Shown piece after piece: positions 8,653 to 20,001 of a DNA stretch of 64,000 nt (positions are counted from its first letter, which is position 1; each line of letters starts with the position of its first letter). The stretch covers positions 2,433,501 to 2,497,500 of the forward strand of contig NZ_CP029353.1 in assembly GCF_003130795.1 (NCBI RefSeq), given 5' to 3'. The position numbers were made by a program, and so were the translations under genes. The notes under the pieces were generated by a model. It saw nothing but the letters and a program-made list of their open reading frames with translations, had not been told where the DNA came from and did not search any database. The DNA is from Azospirillum thermophilum (GTDB lineage: Bacteria > Pseudomonadota > Alphaproteobacteria > Azospirillales > Azospirillaceae).

Positions 8653-10542
8653 TTACGCCAGCCCCTTCTCCATGGCGCTCGCCAGGCGGCGGGCGAAGGC
8701 GGCGGGGTCGGGCAGCGCCTCGCCCTCGACGATGCGGGCCTGGTCGAGCAGCAGCCACGCCGCATCCTCCAGCGTCACCGCCGCCCCGTCCGCCTTGGCG
8801 CGGTCGGCGAGGCGCCGGATCAGCGGATGGGTGGGGTTGACCTCCAGGATGCGCTTGGCCGCCGGAGCGTCGGCGCCGAGCTGGCGGTGCTGCTTCAGCA
8901 GGCGCTCCAGGTGCATGTCCATGTCGTTCTCGTCGGCGACGAGGCAGACGGCGCTGTCGGTCAGCCGCTCGGACGGGCGGACGTCCTTCACGGCGTCCTG
9001 CAGGGTCAGCTTCAGCAGGGCCAGCAGGTCGGACAGCTCGCCCTTGGCGGCCTCCTTTTCCTCCGGCTTCTCCTCGCCGCCCTGGATCTTGCCGAGGTCG
9101 GCGCCGCCGCGGGTCACCGACTTGAAGGGCTTGCCCTGGTACTGGCCGACCGACGGCACCCAGAACTCGTCCACCGGATCGGTCAGCAGCAGCACCTCCA
9201 CGCCCTTGGCCTTGAAGCCTTCGAGCTGCGGGCTGCGCAGCAGGCTGTCGACGTCGTCGCCGGAGATGGTGAAGATGGCCTCCTGCCCCTCCTTCATCCG
9301 GCCGACATACTCCTCCAGCGAGACCAGCCCGTCGCCGGCGGTGGTGCGGAAACGCAGCAGCTTCAGCAGCTCGTCGCGGTGCTCATAGTCCTCGTAGAGG
9401 CCTTCCTTCAGCACGGCGCCGAAATTCTCCCAGAAGGCCTGGTACTCGGCGGCGTTCTCCGTGTCCTTGGCCTTCTTGTTCAGCTCCGACAGGACGCGGC
9501 GCGTGATGCCGGCGCGGATCTTGGCCAGCATCGGGTTGTGCTGCAGCATCTCGCGGCTGATGTTCAGCGGCAGATCCTCGCTGTCCACCACGCCGCGCAG
9601 GAAGCGCAGGTAGGGCGGGATCAGCCCCTCGGCCGCGTCGGTGATGAACACGCGCTTGACGTACAGCTTCACCCGGTGGGCGCGCTTGGGGTCGAACAGG
9701 TCGAAGGGCTTGGTCGAGGGCACGAACAGCAGGTTCGTGTATTCCAGCGCCCCTTCCGCCCGCCAGTGCAGGGTCAGCCAGGGCTCGTCGAAGGCGTGGC
9801 CGACATGGTGGTAGAACTCCTTGTACTGCTCGGCCGTGATCTCGGACTTGGAACGGGTCCACAGCGCCGACGCGCTGTTCAGCGCCTTGGCGTCGTCCCC
9901 CTCGCCGAACAGGATCGGGATGGCGATGTGGTCGGAGTATTTGCGGACGATGGCGCCCAGCCGGTACTCCTCCAGATACTCGTCGTCGCCCTCGCGCAGA
10001 TGCAGGACGATCCTCGTGCCGCGCGGCAGGTCGGCGGCCTCCGACACGGTGAACTCGCCCTTGCCGTCGGACTCCCAGCGCCAGCCCTGGCTCTCGCCGG
10101 CCTTGCGGGTCAGCACCGTCACCCGGTCCGCCACCATGAAGGCGGAATAGAAGCCGACGCCGAACTGGCCGATCAGGCTGACCTCCTTCCTGCCGTCGCC
10201 GCCCGTCTCGGCCTCCTTCAGCGACCGCATGAAGGCGGCGGTGCCCGAGCGCGCGATGGTGCCGAGATTCTCGACCAGGTCCTCCCGGTTCATGCCGATG
10301 CCGTTGTCGGCCACCGTCAGGGTCCGCGCCTCCTTGTCGGCCAGCAGCCGGACCTTCAGGTTGGGATCGTCGGCCGACAGCTCCGGCTGGGTCAGGGCCG
10401 CATAGCGCAGCCGGTCGCAGGCGTCGGAGGCGTTGGAGACCAGCTCGCGCAGGAAGACTTCCTTCTCGCTGTAGAGCGAGTGGGCGACGATATCGAGCAG
10501 GCGGCTGACCTCGGCTTGGAAGCTGAGCCGTTCCTCGGTCAT
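8653..10542 (-). CDS. htpG: Molecular chaperone HtpG (Hsp90)
   Basis: Cytosolic ATP-dependent homodimeric chaperone, 629 residues from the ATG at 10542; a GTG three codons upstream is also in frame but less likely. The N-terminal GHKL ATPase has the catalytic Glu in SEKEVFLRELVSNASDA, DNGIGM and QFGVGFYSAF. The middle domain has the catalytic-loop Arg region (LPLNISREMLQ), and the C-terminal dimerisation domain ends normally. A sequence matching the alphaproteobacterial RpoH promoter lies 56-87 bp upstream of the start, so heat-shock control is likely. The upstream gene is divided from it by that gene's own terminator. Confidence 0.97.
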   Translation of the reverse strand: MTEERLSFQAEVSRLLDIVAHSLYSEKEVFLRELVSNASDACDRLRYAALTQPELSADDPNLKVRLLADKEARTLTVADNGIGMNREDLVENLGTIARSGTAAFMRSLKEAETGGDGRKEVSLIGQFGVGFYSAFMVADRVTVLTRKAGESQGWRWESDGKGEFTVSEAADLPRGTRIVLHLREGDDEYLEEYRLGAIVRKYSDHIAIPILFGEGDDAKALNSASALWTRSKSEITAEQYKEFYHHVGHAFDEPWLTLHWRAEGALEYTNLLFVPSTKPFDLFDPKRAHRVKLYVKRVFITDAAEGLIPPYLRFLRGVVDSEDLPLNISREMLQHNPMLAKIRAGITRRVLSELNKKAKDTENAAEYQAFWENFGAVLKEGLYEDYEHRDELLKLLRFRTTAGDGLVSLEEYVGRMKEGQEAIFTISGDDVDSLLRSPQLEGFKAKGVEVLLLTDPVDEFWVPSVGQYQGKPFKSVTRGGADLGKIQGGEEKPEEKEAAKGELSDLLALLKLTLQDAVKDVRPSERLTDSAVCLVADENDMDMHLERLLKQHRQLGADAPAAKRILEVNPTHPLIRRLADRAKADGAAVTLEDAAWLLLDQARIVEGEALPDPAAFARRLASAMEKGLA

Positions 10543-10597
10543 GGATGGCACCCTGATGTTGACGGAAGACGAAGGTTGAAGACGGTTTCCCGAACCG

Positions 10598-10629
10598 CGG
10601 AGATAGGAGACGCGAGGGGCCGGTTCAAG
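10598..10629 (-). promoter_or_regulatory. RpoH (sigma-32) type promoter of htpG
   Basis: On the minus strand CTTG (10629-10626), 18 bases, then CCTATCTCCG (10607-10598). This fits the alphaproteobacterial heat-shock consensus CTTG-N17/18-CYTATNTNNG at every fixed position. The same bases could also be read as a vegetative promoter (TTGAAC-N17-TATCTC). Confidence 0.8.
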
Positions 10630-10668
10630 AGGGACGGCACCGCCGCGGCGGCGTTTTCCAACCGGCGC

Positions 10669-10710
10669 GGGAAAAAGAAACCCCGCGCCGCGGGGAATGC
10701 GGCGCGGGGT
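10669..10710 (-). terminator. Rho-independent terminator of the exported protein gene
   Basis: Perfect 12-bp stem ACCCCGCGCCGC (10680-10691) and GCGGCGCGGGGT (10699-10710). Read on the minus strand it is followed by a T-rich tract (TTTCTTTTT), so it ends the gene at 10750-12510 before htpG. Confidence 0.85.
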
Positions 10711-10749
10711 CGCGGTACGGAGCGCAACGGCGGTGCGGAATCGCTCCGC

Positions 10750-12510
10750 CTACTTCTTGTTGCTGCCCTTCTTCGGCTGCTCCTGCGGAGCCGGTTCGCC
10801 GCCGGCGCCGGCCAGCAGCGGGGCCATGTCGGCGCCGTTCAGCAGGATCTGGCCCTGTTCGGTCAGGTCGATCTTGTAGCTGCGCACCTCGGCACCGCTG
10901 TCGTCCTTGCCGAGCTGGCCGAGCGCCTGGACCATGGAGAGCGCGCCCAGCAGGTCCTGGGTCTCCTGGTCGGGCTTCTTGCCCTTGGCCGGCTGCAGGG
11001 CCTTGACCGCGGTGTCGAGCCCACGCAGCAGGATGGTGGCGCCGCCCACCGCACCGGTGGCGGCCTGCGACGCCATGTGCACGGCGCCGTTGGCGGTGCC
11101 GGACAGGGCCGGCGCGGTGAAGGACAGCCGGTCGACCCGCAGCTCGCTGCCCGCCTCGGTCAGCGCGCCCATGACCGCGGCCATGGCGATGTCGGCCGGC
11201 GCCGGGGCGGGGGCCGCCGGTTCGATCTTCTTCGCCTTGGTGGACTTGGCCGGTTTCGCCTCCTTGGCCTCCTTGGCCTTCTCCTCGGCCTCCACGGCAG
11301 TCACGAAGTCGGAGAAGCTCTTCCACAGGGCGGCGTTCGGCAGCTTGGCGACGGAAACGCCCAGCTCCACCGCGCTCGGCACGAAGCTGGAGGGGGCCGG
11401 CGACGGGGTGATGCCGAAATCGCGCGCCTCCAGCCCGAAGGAGACGGTGGAGAAGCCCTGGTCCAGCCCCTCGATCCCCGACTGGAAGGCGAGATGGCCG
11501 ACATTGACCTTGGTGCCGTCCGACACGTCGTCGACCGACAGGCCGGTCAGCCGCATCTTCATGGTCGTGCCGCCCAGCACGCCCTGCAGCTTGGGCAGGA
11601 TCTCGGCCACGGTGGGCGGCGTGCCCGACGCGGTGGCGCGCTGCGAGACGAGCTGCAGTTCGGCGATCTTGCCGAGATCGGCGCGGACATAGGAGGCGTC
11701 GACCGCGATGCCGCCGAGCTTCAGCACCTCGCGCTTGTGGTCGTCGATCACGGTGACGTTGCCGATGGAGAAGGCGGACGGGCCGCTCCAGGTCGTCGCC
11801 CCGTCGAGCTTCAGGTCCTGCATCGCGGTGACCGACCCGACGGTGATCCTGCCCTTGCCGTCCGGCGAGGAGATGGAGAGGTCGCCGAGCGCGGCATCCA
11901 TGGTCAGGATGGTGTCCAGCGCCTCCGACCACACGGCCTTGAACTGCTGGCGGCCGATGGCGACGGTCGCCACCTCCTTGTAGTCCTCGCCCTCGTCGTC
12001 CACCTCCAGCACGGCGATGCGGCTGGGCAGCGTCGCCGTGACGTCCCAGGTGCCGCCGGCCTGCGGGGTCAGCGACATCAGCACGGCGCCGAACTCGAAC
12101 CGCGTGCCCTCGGCATCCTCGATGGACAGGCCGGGCATGGCGACGTCGTAGTGGTCGCCCGACGGCTTCACCGTCGGCTCGCCCTGCCATTCGAAGGTAA
12201 CCCCTTCCGCCTCGTCCGACGGCGCGGGGAACCAGCGGTTCAGCCCGGCCTTCAGCGCGGTGGCCAGCGTCTTCGCACCCTTGTCGTCGACGGCCGGAGC
12301 CGGAGCCAGGGCGGCAGCGGGCGCGGTTGCAGGAGCGGCCGGCGCAGCGGCGGGTGCCGGGGTGGCCGGAGCGGGGGTGGCGGGCGCCTGGGCGGCCGGC
12401 GCTTGCGCGGCAGGGGCTTCGGCCGGTGCCGTCTGGGCATGGGAGACGGACCAGACGGCCGCGCTGGCGATCAGGCCGGCGGCAAGCGTGCGGGCAGGAA
12501 AGCGGCGCAT
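10750..12510 (-). CDS. Large exported protein of unknown function
   Basis: I do not recognise a named family with confidence. The 586-residue product begins at the ATG at 12510 (GGAG ribosome site a few bases upstream; the longer TTG start at 12525 overlaps that site). A signal peptide MRRFPARTLAAG...VSHAQ is followed by about 55 residues of Ala/Pro-rich low-complexity repeats, then a long body rich in beta-strand patterns (for example TFEWQGEPTVKPSGDHYDV, SDGTKVNVGHLAFQSG and VDRLSFTAPAL). A Lys/Ala-rich spacer (EKAKEAKEAKPAKSTKAKK) sits near residue 430, and the C-terminus is basic. The repeated beta modules recall periplasmic AsmA- or YdgA/DUF945-like proteins, but this is only a resemblance. 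It is divergent from the SUV3 helicase and has its own terminator. Confidence 0.75.
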   Translation of the reverse strand: MRRFPARTLAAGLIASAAVWSVSHAQTAPAEAPAAQAPAAQAPATPAPATPAPAAAPAAPATAPAAALAPAPAVDDKGAKTLATALKAGLNRWFPAPSDEAEGVTFEWQGEPTVKPSGDHYDVAMPGLSIEDAEGTRFEFGAVLMSLTPQAGGTWDVTATLPSRIAVLEVDDEGEDYKEVATVAIGRQQFKAVWSEALDTILTMDAALGDLSISSPDGKGRITVGSVTAMQDLKLDGATTWSGPSAFSIGNVTVIDDHKREVLKLGGIAVDASYVRADLGKIAELQLVSQRATASGTPPTVAEILPKLQGVLGGTTMKMRLTGLSVDDVSDGTKVNVGHLAFQSGIEGLDQGFSTVSFGLEARDFGITPSPAPSSFVPSAVELGVSVAKLPNAALWKSFSDFVTAVEAEEKAKEAKEAKPAKSTKAKKIEPAAPAPAPADIAMAAVMGALTEAGSELRVDRLSFTAPALSGTANGAVHMASQAATGAVGGATILLRGLDTAVKALQPAKGKKPDQETQDLLGALSMVQALGQLGKDDSGAEVRSYKIDLTEQGQILLNGADMAPLLAGAGGEPAPQEQPKKGSNKK

Positions 12511-12638
12511 ATGACGGAACTCCAAAATCAGATACGGCAGTTAAGCTTGATACTCGAAGAGGGTCTACCACACAGAAGTGCGCAGGATGGTTAAGCCGAC
12601 GCTTGCATTGCGCCCGTGCGCGCCCAATGCTTAACGGC

Positions 12639-15167
<2,529 letters not shown>

Positions 15168-15179
15168 CGAAGACCGACG

Positions 15180-15596
15180 ATGACCGAACCCGACGACGAC
15201 CTTGACGAGGGGCTGTCCGCGGCCGAGGCGGCCTCCGGCCGGCTGCGGGCCGACAAGTGGCTGTGGTTCGCGCGCTTCTTCAAGACGCGCAGCCTCGCCG
15301 CCAGGCTGTGCAACGGCGGCGGCCTGCGCATTTCCGGCACGGTGGCGACCAAGGCCAGCGCCGCCGTGAAGCCGGGCGACGTGCTGACCTTCGCGCAGGG
15401 CCGCCACATCCGGGTCATCAAGGTGCGGGCGCTCGGCACGCGCCGCGGCCCGGCGCCGGAGGCCCAGGCGCTCTACGAGGATCTGTCGCCCCCGGTGAAG
15501 GAGGAGGCGATCGGCGATCCCTACCGCCCGCCGGGCGCCGGCCGGCCGACCAAGCGCGAGCGGCGGGAGCTCGACCGGCTGCAGGGTGAGGAATAA
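15180..15596 (+). CDS. hslR: S4-domain RNA-binding heat-shock protein Hsp15
   Basis: A 138-residue cytoplasmic protein with an S4 domain (residues ~22-85: LRADKWLWFARFFKTRSLAARLCNGG and VKPGDVLTFAQGRHIRVIKV). E. coli Hsp15 binds free 50S subunits carrying a nascent chain and helps recycle stalled ribosomes. The acidic N-terminal extension (TEPDDDLDEG) and the basic tail GRPTKRERRELDRL are usual in alphaproteobacteria. It lies 12 bp behind the helicase and is surely co-transcribed with it. In many relatives fdxA follows directly, but here it is about 3.9 kb away. Confidence 0.88.
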   Translation: MTEPDDDLDEGLSAAEAASGRLRADKWLWFARFFKTRSLAARLCNGGGLRISGTVATKASAAVKPGDVLTFAQGRHIRVIKVRALGTRRGPAPEAQALYEDLSPPVKEEAIGDPYRPPGAGRPTKRERRELDRLQGEE

Positions 15597-15630
15597 CGGC
15601 AACAGGGCCGGGAAAGCCGGGACCGCACCA

Positions 15631-15659
15631 TTGCATATGGCCGGCCGCGACCATATCTG
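15631..15659 (+). promoter_or_regulatory. Possible promoter of terC
   Basis: TTGCAT (15631-15636), 17 bases, TATCTG (15654-15659), 42 bp before the terC start. The same region can be read as a weak RpoH-type element (TTG-N18-CATATCT). Confidence 0.5.
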
Positions 15660-15701
15660 GGCGGCCTTACCCGCTTTTCTGTCGCCGGAGCTCCTTTCCC
15701 G

Positions 15702-16445
15702 ATGCTTGACCTCCTGTCGGACCCGCAAGTCTGGGCCAGCCTGCTGACGCTGACCGCGTTGGAGATCGTGCTTGGCATCGACAACATCATCTTCATCTCG
15801 ATCATGGCGTCCAAGCTGCCGGCGCACCAGCAGCACACGGCCCGCCGCGTCGGCCTGGCTCTGGCGCTGCTGACCCGGCTGGCCCTGCTGGCCTCCATCG
15901 CCTGGGTGGCGCAGTTGACGCAACCGCTGGTCACCATCCTGGGATGGGCGGTGTCGGGACGCGACCTGATCCTGATCGGCGGCGGCCTGTTCCTGCTGGC
16001 CAAGGGGACGCTGGAGATCCACCACACGGTGGAGGGGCACGAGGAGGACGGCGCCGCGCCGAAGGTGGCGTCCTTCACCTCCGTCGTCATCCAGATCATG
16101 TTCCTCGACATCGTCTTCTCGCTGGACAGCGTCATCACCGCGGTCGGCATGTCCGACCATCTGCCGGTGATGATCGCGGCGGTGGTCATCGCCATGGCGG
16201 TGATGCTGTTCGCCTCCGGCCCGGTCGGCGACTTCGTCAACCGTCACGCGACGGTGAAGATGCTGGCCCTGTCCTTCCTGCTGCTGGTCGGCGTGGCTCT
16301 GGTCGCCGACGGCATGGGCTTCCACATCCCCAAGGGCTACCTGTACTTCGCCATCGCCTTCTCGACGCTGGTCGAGGCCCTCAACCTGCTGGCCGCCAGC
16401 CGCCGCAAGCGGCTCCGCGAGGCCGCCGGGGCGGCGGGGCACTGA
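15702..16445 (+). CDS. TerC family integral membrane protein
   Basis: A 247-residue inner-membrane protein with about seven hydrophobic segments. The TerC signatures are the acidic intramembrane motifs ALEIVLGIDNIIFISI (residues ~18-33) and IMFLDIVFSLDSVITAVGM (~130-148), whose Asp/Glu pairs are thought to bind metal. TerC members are linked to tellurite resistance and, in better-studied cases (Alx, MeeF/YkoY), to manganese export; the substrate here is unknown. No manganese riboswitch (yybP-ykoY) is seen in the 105-bp upstream gap. It is ended by a strong hairpin at 16475-16507. Confidence 0.88.
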   Translation: MLDLLSDPQVWASLLTLTALEIVLGIDNIIFISIMASKLPAHQQHTARRVGLALALLTRLALLASIAWVAQLTQPLVTILGWAVSGRDLILIGGGLFLLAKGTLEIHHTVEGHEEDGAAPKVASFTSVVIQIMFLDIVFSLDSVITAVGMSDHLPVMIAAVVIAMAVMLFASGPVGDFVNRHATVKMLALSFLLLVGVALVADGMGFHIPKGYLYFAIAFSTLVEALNLLAASRRKRLREAAGAAGH

Positions 16446-16474
16446 CGTCCGCAAAAACCGCCGGCGCTCACGGA

Positions 16475-16507
16475 AAAGCCCTTCCCCCATGGCGGGGGAA
16501 GGGCTTT
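16475..16507. terminator. Bidirectional hairpin terminator between terC and CBS gene
   Basis: Perfect 14-bp inverted repeat: AAAGCCCTTCCCCC (16475-16488) and GGGGGAAGGGCTTT (16494-16507) with a 5-nt loop, placed between two convergent genes. The flanking A and T runs make it work in either direction. Confidence 0.88.
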
Positions 16508-16538
16508 CGTCACTGACGGTCCCGGTCCGGACCCCGCC

Positions 16539-16970
16539 TCACACCCGCATCATGCGGTCGCGGAACTCCACCTCCTCCATCAGGTGCTCGTAGGCCACCT
16601 TGAACAGGTCGCGGATCGAGACGATGCCGACCGCGCGCTTGCCCTGGGTGATCGGCAGGTGGCGGTAATGCTTGGACTGCATCAGCGCCAGCGCCTCGCT
16701 CGCGTCGGCGTCCGGCGGCAGCGTGTCGGGGTTGCGGGTCATCACCTGCGCCACCTCGATCGAGGCGGGGTCGATGTCCTTGGACAGCACCTTGTTGTTC
16801 AGGTCGCGTTCCGTGACGATGCCGACGAGGTTGCCGTGGTTCACCACCAGCACCGCGCCGATGTTCTTCTCGGCCATCAGCTTGGAGACCGTGGAGACGG
16901 CGGTATCCTCCGGCACCAGGATGAGTTCCTGCGACTTCACGATGTCCGGAACCAGCTTGCGCTTCATCAT
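16539..16970 (-). CDS. Tandem CBS-domain protein
   Basis: A 143-residue protein made of two CBS domains (residues ~8-66 and ~76-134), seen as AVSTVSKLMAEKNIGAVLVV...GIVTERDL and DASEALALMQSKHYRHLPI...GIVSIRDLF. CBS pairs bind adenine nucleotides and act as energy sensors; stand-alone ones have varied or unknown roles. The start is placed at the double ATG (16970/16967), which has GGGGA just ahead; the open frame extends to 17006 without a better signal. The gene is convergent with terC and is not clearly in an operon. Confidence 0.88.
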   Translation of the reverse strand: MMKRKLVPDIVKSQELILVPEDTAVSTVSKLMAEKNIGAVLVVNHGNLVGIVTERDLNNKVLSKDIDPASIEVAQVMTRNPDTLPPDADASEALALMQSKHYRHLPITQGKRAVGIVSIRDLFKVAYEHLMEEVEFRDRMMRV

Positions 16971-17137
16971 TTCCCCGATTGCGAACCAAGGTCGTGCAGC
17001 GACCATGCGGGGGACTGTAGCGAACCGCTCGTAATGCTGAAAGAGACCGGGAGCAGCAGAGGCAGGGACGTTTTGTCGCTGCCGCCTATTGTCCGGAATT
17101 CCACTTAGTCCGTTCGATTACTTATGAATGCGGCGGG

Positions 17138-18361
17138 TCACGACGGGCTGGCCGGCGACAGGCCGGCAACCGCCGCGCCGCGCTCCGCCGCCAGCCGCGC
17201 GCCCAGCGCCAGCAGCAGCGCCCCCGCCCCGACCACCGCCGCGGCGCCGATCAGCACGGCGTCGTAGCTGCCGGTCCGCGCCACCATCAGGCCGGCGGCC
17301 AGCGGCCCCAGGATCTGCCCGACGCCATACACCGCGGTCAGCGCCCCGATCACCCGGGTGGAGGCGCCCGCCGACAAGTGCCGGCCGAGCCCGAAGGCCA
17401 GCGAGACGATGCCGACGAAGGTGCCGCCGAACAGGATGGCCGACAGCACGGCCGCCGCCGGGGAGCCGGTCACCGGCAGCAGAATCCCCACCGCCTGCGC
17501 GAGGTGGGCCAGGATCAGCCCGCGCCAGGGGCCGACGCGCCGCCCGACCGCCGCCCACAGAAGCCCCGACCCGGCGGCGGCGATGCCCACCAGGATCCAG
17601 GCCACCTCGCCCAGCGCCGCCGTCTCCGGCATCGTCTTGAGGATGGAGACGAGGAAGGTGCCCGACACGATGTAGCCGCCGCCCTCCAGGAAATAGGCCA
17701 CCGCCAGCAGGACCAGCGGTGCCGGCATCCCGCCCGGCCGCCTTCCGCGATCCGCACCGGCCGAAGCCGCCGCCGGCCCCACGGGTCCGCGACGCTCCGG
17801 ACGGTCGGCGACCCAGGCCCAGGAGGACAGGCTCGCCACGGCGCAGATCAGCCCCAGCGCCAGCCAGTCGCCGGCCCAGCCCAGCCGGCTGCCGGTGAGC
17901 GCGACGAACAGCCCGGAGGAGGCGATGCCGATTCCCACCCCGGTGTAGAGCCAGCCGGCCTTCGTCTCCCGCCCCATGCGGGCCAGCGCGTCCAGCACGA
18001 TGGCGATGCCCAGGATGAAGATGCCGGCGCTGCTGAGGCCGGACAGGACGCGCAGGACGCTCCAGGCCGCCATGCTCTCGTCCGCCGGGCCGGCCACCAG
18101 CCCCATCGCCGCGGTGGTGCCGACGCTGAGGAGCAGGCTGGCGCGGAAGACCGCGGTGCGGATGCGGCCGTGCGGCACCAGCCCGGCACCGACAGCGCCG
18201 GCCAGATAGCCCAGGTAGTTGAGCGAGGCGAGCAGCCCCGCCCCCTCCGGCCCCAGCCCGGTAGCGGCCTGCATCGCCGGCAGGATCGGGGTGAAGGCGA
18301 AGCGCGCCACCCCCATGGCGATGGCCAGCGCGACGATGCCGCCGATCAGGACCCGGATCAT
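17138..18361 (-). CDS. YbfB/YjiJ family MFS transporter
   Basis: A 407-residue inner-membrane transporter with about 12 hydrophobic helices. The opening AIAMGVARFAFTPILPAM is the YbfB/YjiJ signature at helix 1. The start is the ATG at 18361, which has GGAGG five bases ahead; upstream in-frame starts (18373, 18391) overlap that site. It is divergent from a LysR regulator with only ~105 bp between, the usual arrangement for a regulated exporter. Substrate unknown. Confidence 0.88.
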   Translation of the reverse strand: MIRVLIGGIVALAIAMGVARFAFTPILPAMQAATGLGPEGAGLLASLNYLGYLAGAVGAGLVPHGRIRTAVFRASLLLSVGTTAAMGLVAGPADESMAAWSVLRVLSGLSSAGIFILGIAIVLDALARMGRETKAGWLYTGVGIGIASSGLFVALTGSRLGWAGDWLALGLICAVASLSSWAWVADRPERRGPVGPAAASAGADRGRRPGGMPAPLVLLAVAYFLEGGGYIVSGTFLVSILKTMPETAALGEVAWILVGIAAAGSGLLWAAVGRRVGPWRGLILAHLAQAVGILLPVTGSPAAAVLSAILFGGTFVGIVSLAFGLGRHLSAGASTRVIGALTAVYGVGQILGPLAAGLMVARTGSYDAVLIGAAAVVGAGALLLALGARLAAERGAAVAGLSPASPS

Positions 18362-18410
18362 CGGGACCTCCATTGTTTCTTCAACGAACATCCTCGCGCG
18401 CCGCCGCCCT

Positions 18411-18426
18411 CATTTCCAATGAAATG
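18411..18426. promoter_or_regulatory. Candidate LysR operator between MFS gene and lysR
   Basis: Inverted repeat CATTTC-CAAT-GAAATG (18411-18426) in the 106-bp divergent gap. It contains the T-N11-A pattern (T18410, A18422) of LysR-type sites. It is the only AT-rich palindrome in the gap. Confidence 0.6.
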
Positions 18427-18467
18427 TTCCGATGCTATGCTCCACTGAAAGTGATGGGAGCCCTTCC

Positions 18468-19388
18468 ATGGATCTGGCGGGATTGCGGGCGATCAAGGCG
18501 GTGGCCGACACCGGCAGCGTCAGCCGGGCGGCGGAGGTTCTGAACTGCGTCCAGTCCAACGTGACGGCGCGGGTCAAGCGGCTGGAGCAGGATCTGGGAG
18601 TCGAGCTGTTCCACCGCATGAGCCGCGGCATGGCGCCGACCCCGGCGGGGCGGGTGCTGGCCGACTATGCCGACCGGGTGCTGCGGATGGTCGCCCAGGC
18701 GCGCGACGCGGTGGCGGACGCGGCGGGGCGCGGCGGCCGGCTCGCCATCGGCACCATGGAGACGACCGCCGCGGTGCGGCTGCCGCCGATCCTCGCCGGC
18801 TTCCACGCCGACCATCCCGGCGTCGAGCTGACCATCGTCCCCGGCCCGACCGAGCATTTGCTGGGCGAGGTGCTGGCCGGGCGGCTCGACGGCGCCTTCG
18901 TCGGCGGCGCGGTGGAACATCCCGACCTGTTCGTCCGCCTCGCCTTCGAGGAGGAGCTGGTGCTGATCGAGCCGGCGTCCGGCCTGTCGTCGGAGAGCGG
19001 GCGGTCCACCCTGATCGGCTTCGGCCGGGCCTGCGCCTACCGCATGCGGGCGGAGACGGCGATGCGCGAGGCCGGGCGCGTGCCCTACCGGGTGATGGAG
19101 TTCGGCTCGCTCGACGCCATCCTCGGCTGCGTCGCCGCCGGGATGGGCGTCACCATCCTGCCGCGGGCGGTGGTGGAGCGGGCGCCCTGGAGCACCATGC
19201 TGACGGCGCGGCGGATCGCCCCGGACCTCGCCCGCATGCCCACCAGCTTCGTGCGACGGACCGACGCAGTGGAGACCGTTAGCCTGCGTGCTTTCCTCGA
19301 CGCCGTGGCGCTGGCGAGCCCGCTGGCGCTGGCCCGGCAGCCGCCCCCGAGATGGACGGGGTTGAACCTGTCCAAGGCGGCGTGCTAG
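18468..19388 (+). CDS. LysR-family transcriptional regulator
   Basis: A 306-residue regulator with the N-terminal winged helix ([41 protein letters not shown], given here as its pattern in several parts: residues ~7-46) and a C-terminal periplasmic-binding-protein-like effector domain beginning at [18 protein letters not shown]. The start is the ATG at 18468 ([10 protein letters not shown]) with GGGAG upstream; an earlier in-frame ATG at 18432 would lie inside the presumed operator region. It probably controls the divergent MFS gene. No effector can be named. Confidence 0.9.
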   Translation: MDLAGLRAIKAVADTGSVSRAAEVLNCVQSNVTARVKRLEQDLGVELFHRMSRGMAPTPAGRVLADYADRVLRMVAQARDAVADAAGRGGRLAIGTMETTAAVRLPPILAGFHADHPGVELTIVPGPTEHLLGEVLAGRLDGAFVGGAVEHPDLFVRLAFEEELVLIEPASGLSSESGRSTLIGFGRACAYRMRAETAMREAGRVPYRVMEFGSLDAILGCVAAGMGVTILPRAVVERAPWSTMLTARRIAPDLARMPTSFVRRTDAVETVSLRAFLDAVALASPLALARQPPPRWTGLNLSKAAC

Positions 19389-19506
19389 GCAGGCGCCGGG
19401 TTGGCCATCGCTTCGGTCAGGCATCCGCCCGCAGGCCCGGGGAGGCACCCCGGGCACCGCAGCCGCGGACGTCGCCGGAACCGGCGGGAACAGCGGAGAA
19501 CAGATC

Positions 19507-19839
19507 ATGCCTTACGTCGTCACCGACGACTGCATCAAGTGCAAGTACACCGACTGCGTCGAGGTGTGCCCCGTGGATTGCTTCTACGAGGGCGAGAACA
19601 TGCTGGTGATCCACCCCGACGAGTGCATCGACTGCGGCGTGTGCGAACCGGAATGCCCGGCCGAGGCGATCGTCCCCGACACCGACGACCGCGCCGCCAA
19701 GTGGCTGGAGCTGAACCGGGAATATTCGGGCTCCTGGCCGAACATCACCCGCAAGAAGGACGCGATGCCCGACGCCGACCAGTGGAAGGGCGTGGACGGC
19801 AAGTACGACAAGTACTTCTCCCCCAATCCCGGCAAGTGA
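19507..19839 (+). CDS. fdxA: 7Fe ferredoxin FdxA ([3Fe-4S][4Fe-4S])
   Basis: A 110-residue soluble electron carrier. The cysteines fit the 7Fe type: Cys9, Cys17 and Cys50 for the [3Fe-4S] cluster and Cys21, Cys40, Cys43, Cys46 for the [4Fe-4S] cluster; Cys12 and Cys25 are also present as in other FdxA. The C-terminal helical tail ([16 protein letters not shown]) is typical of the family. A GGAG site precedes the ATG. It is followed by a GC-rich hairpin and then by the carD region. The redox partner is not known. Confidence 0.95.
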   Translation: MPYVVTDDCIKCKYTDCVEVCPVDCFYEGENMLVIHPDECIDCGVCEPECPAEAIVPDTDDRAAKWLELNREYSGSWPNITRKKDAMPDADQWKGVDGKYDKYFSPNPGK

Positions 19840-19966
19840 TCGGACCCGCCCGGGTCCGGAGTCGCGGCCGTTCGGGCAGGTTCGCTAAAATTGCTGCTAT
19901 GCAAAATGGACGGGTCGGCTATGGCCGGGCGGAGCGAGATTCCGTCCGGCCGCCCGTGCGTAGTCT

Positions 19967-19995
19967 TTGTAACCGGGCCGTAACATCGCTATAAT
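19967..19995 (+). promoter_or_regulatory. Strong vegetative promoter upstream of carD
   Basis: TTGTAA (19967-19972), 17 bases, TATAAT (19990-19995): a perfect -10 and good -35 at ideal spacing, rare in this GC-rich sequence. It would start transcription near 20002, 178 bases before carD. Confidence 0.8.
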
Positions 19996-20001
19996 GCGCG
20001 C

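Noticed and set aside
8638..12594. Very long plus-strand open frame opposite htpG and the exported protein gene.
   Set aside because: It is the antisense shadow of two well-supported genes in a GC-rich sequence; its translation is Arg/Gln/His-rich low complexity with no family motif.
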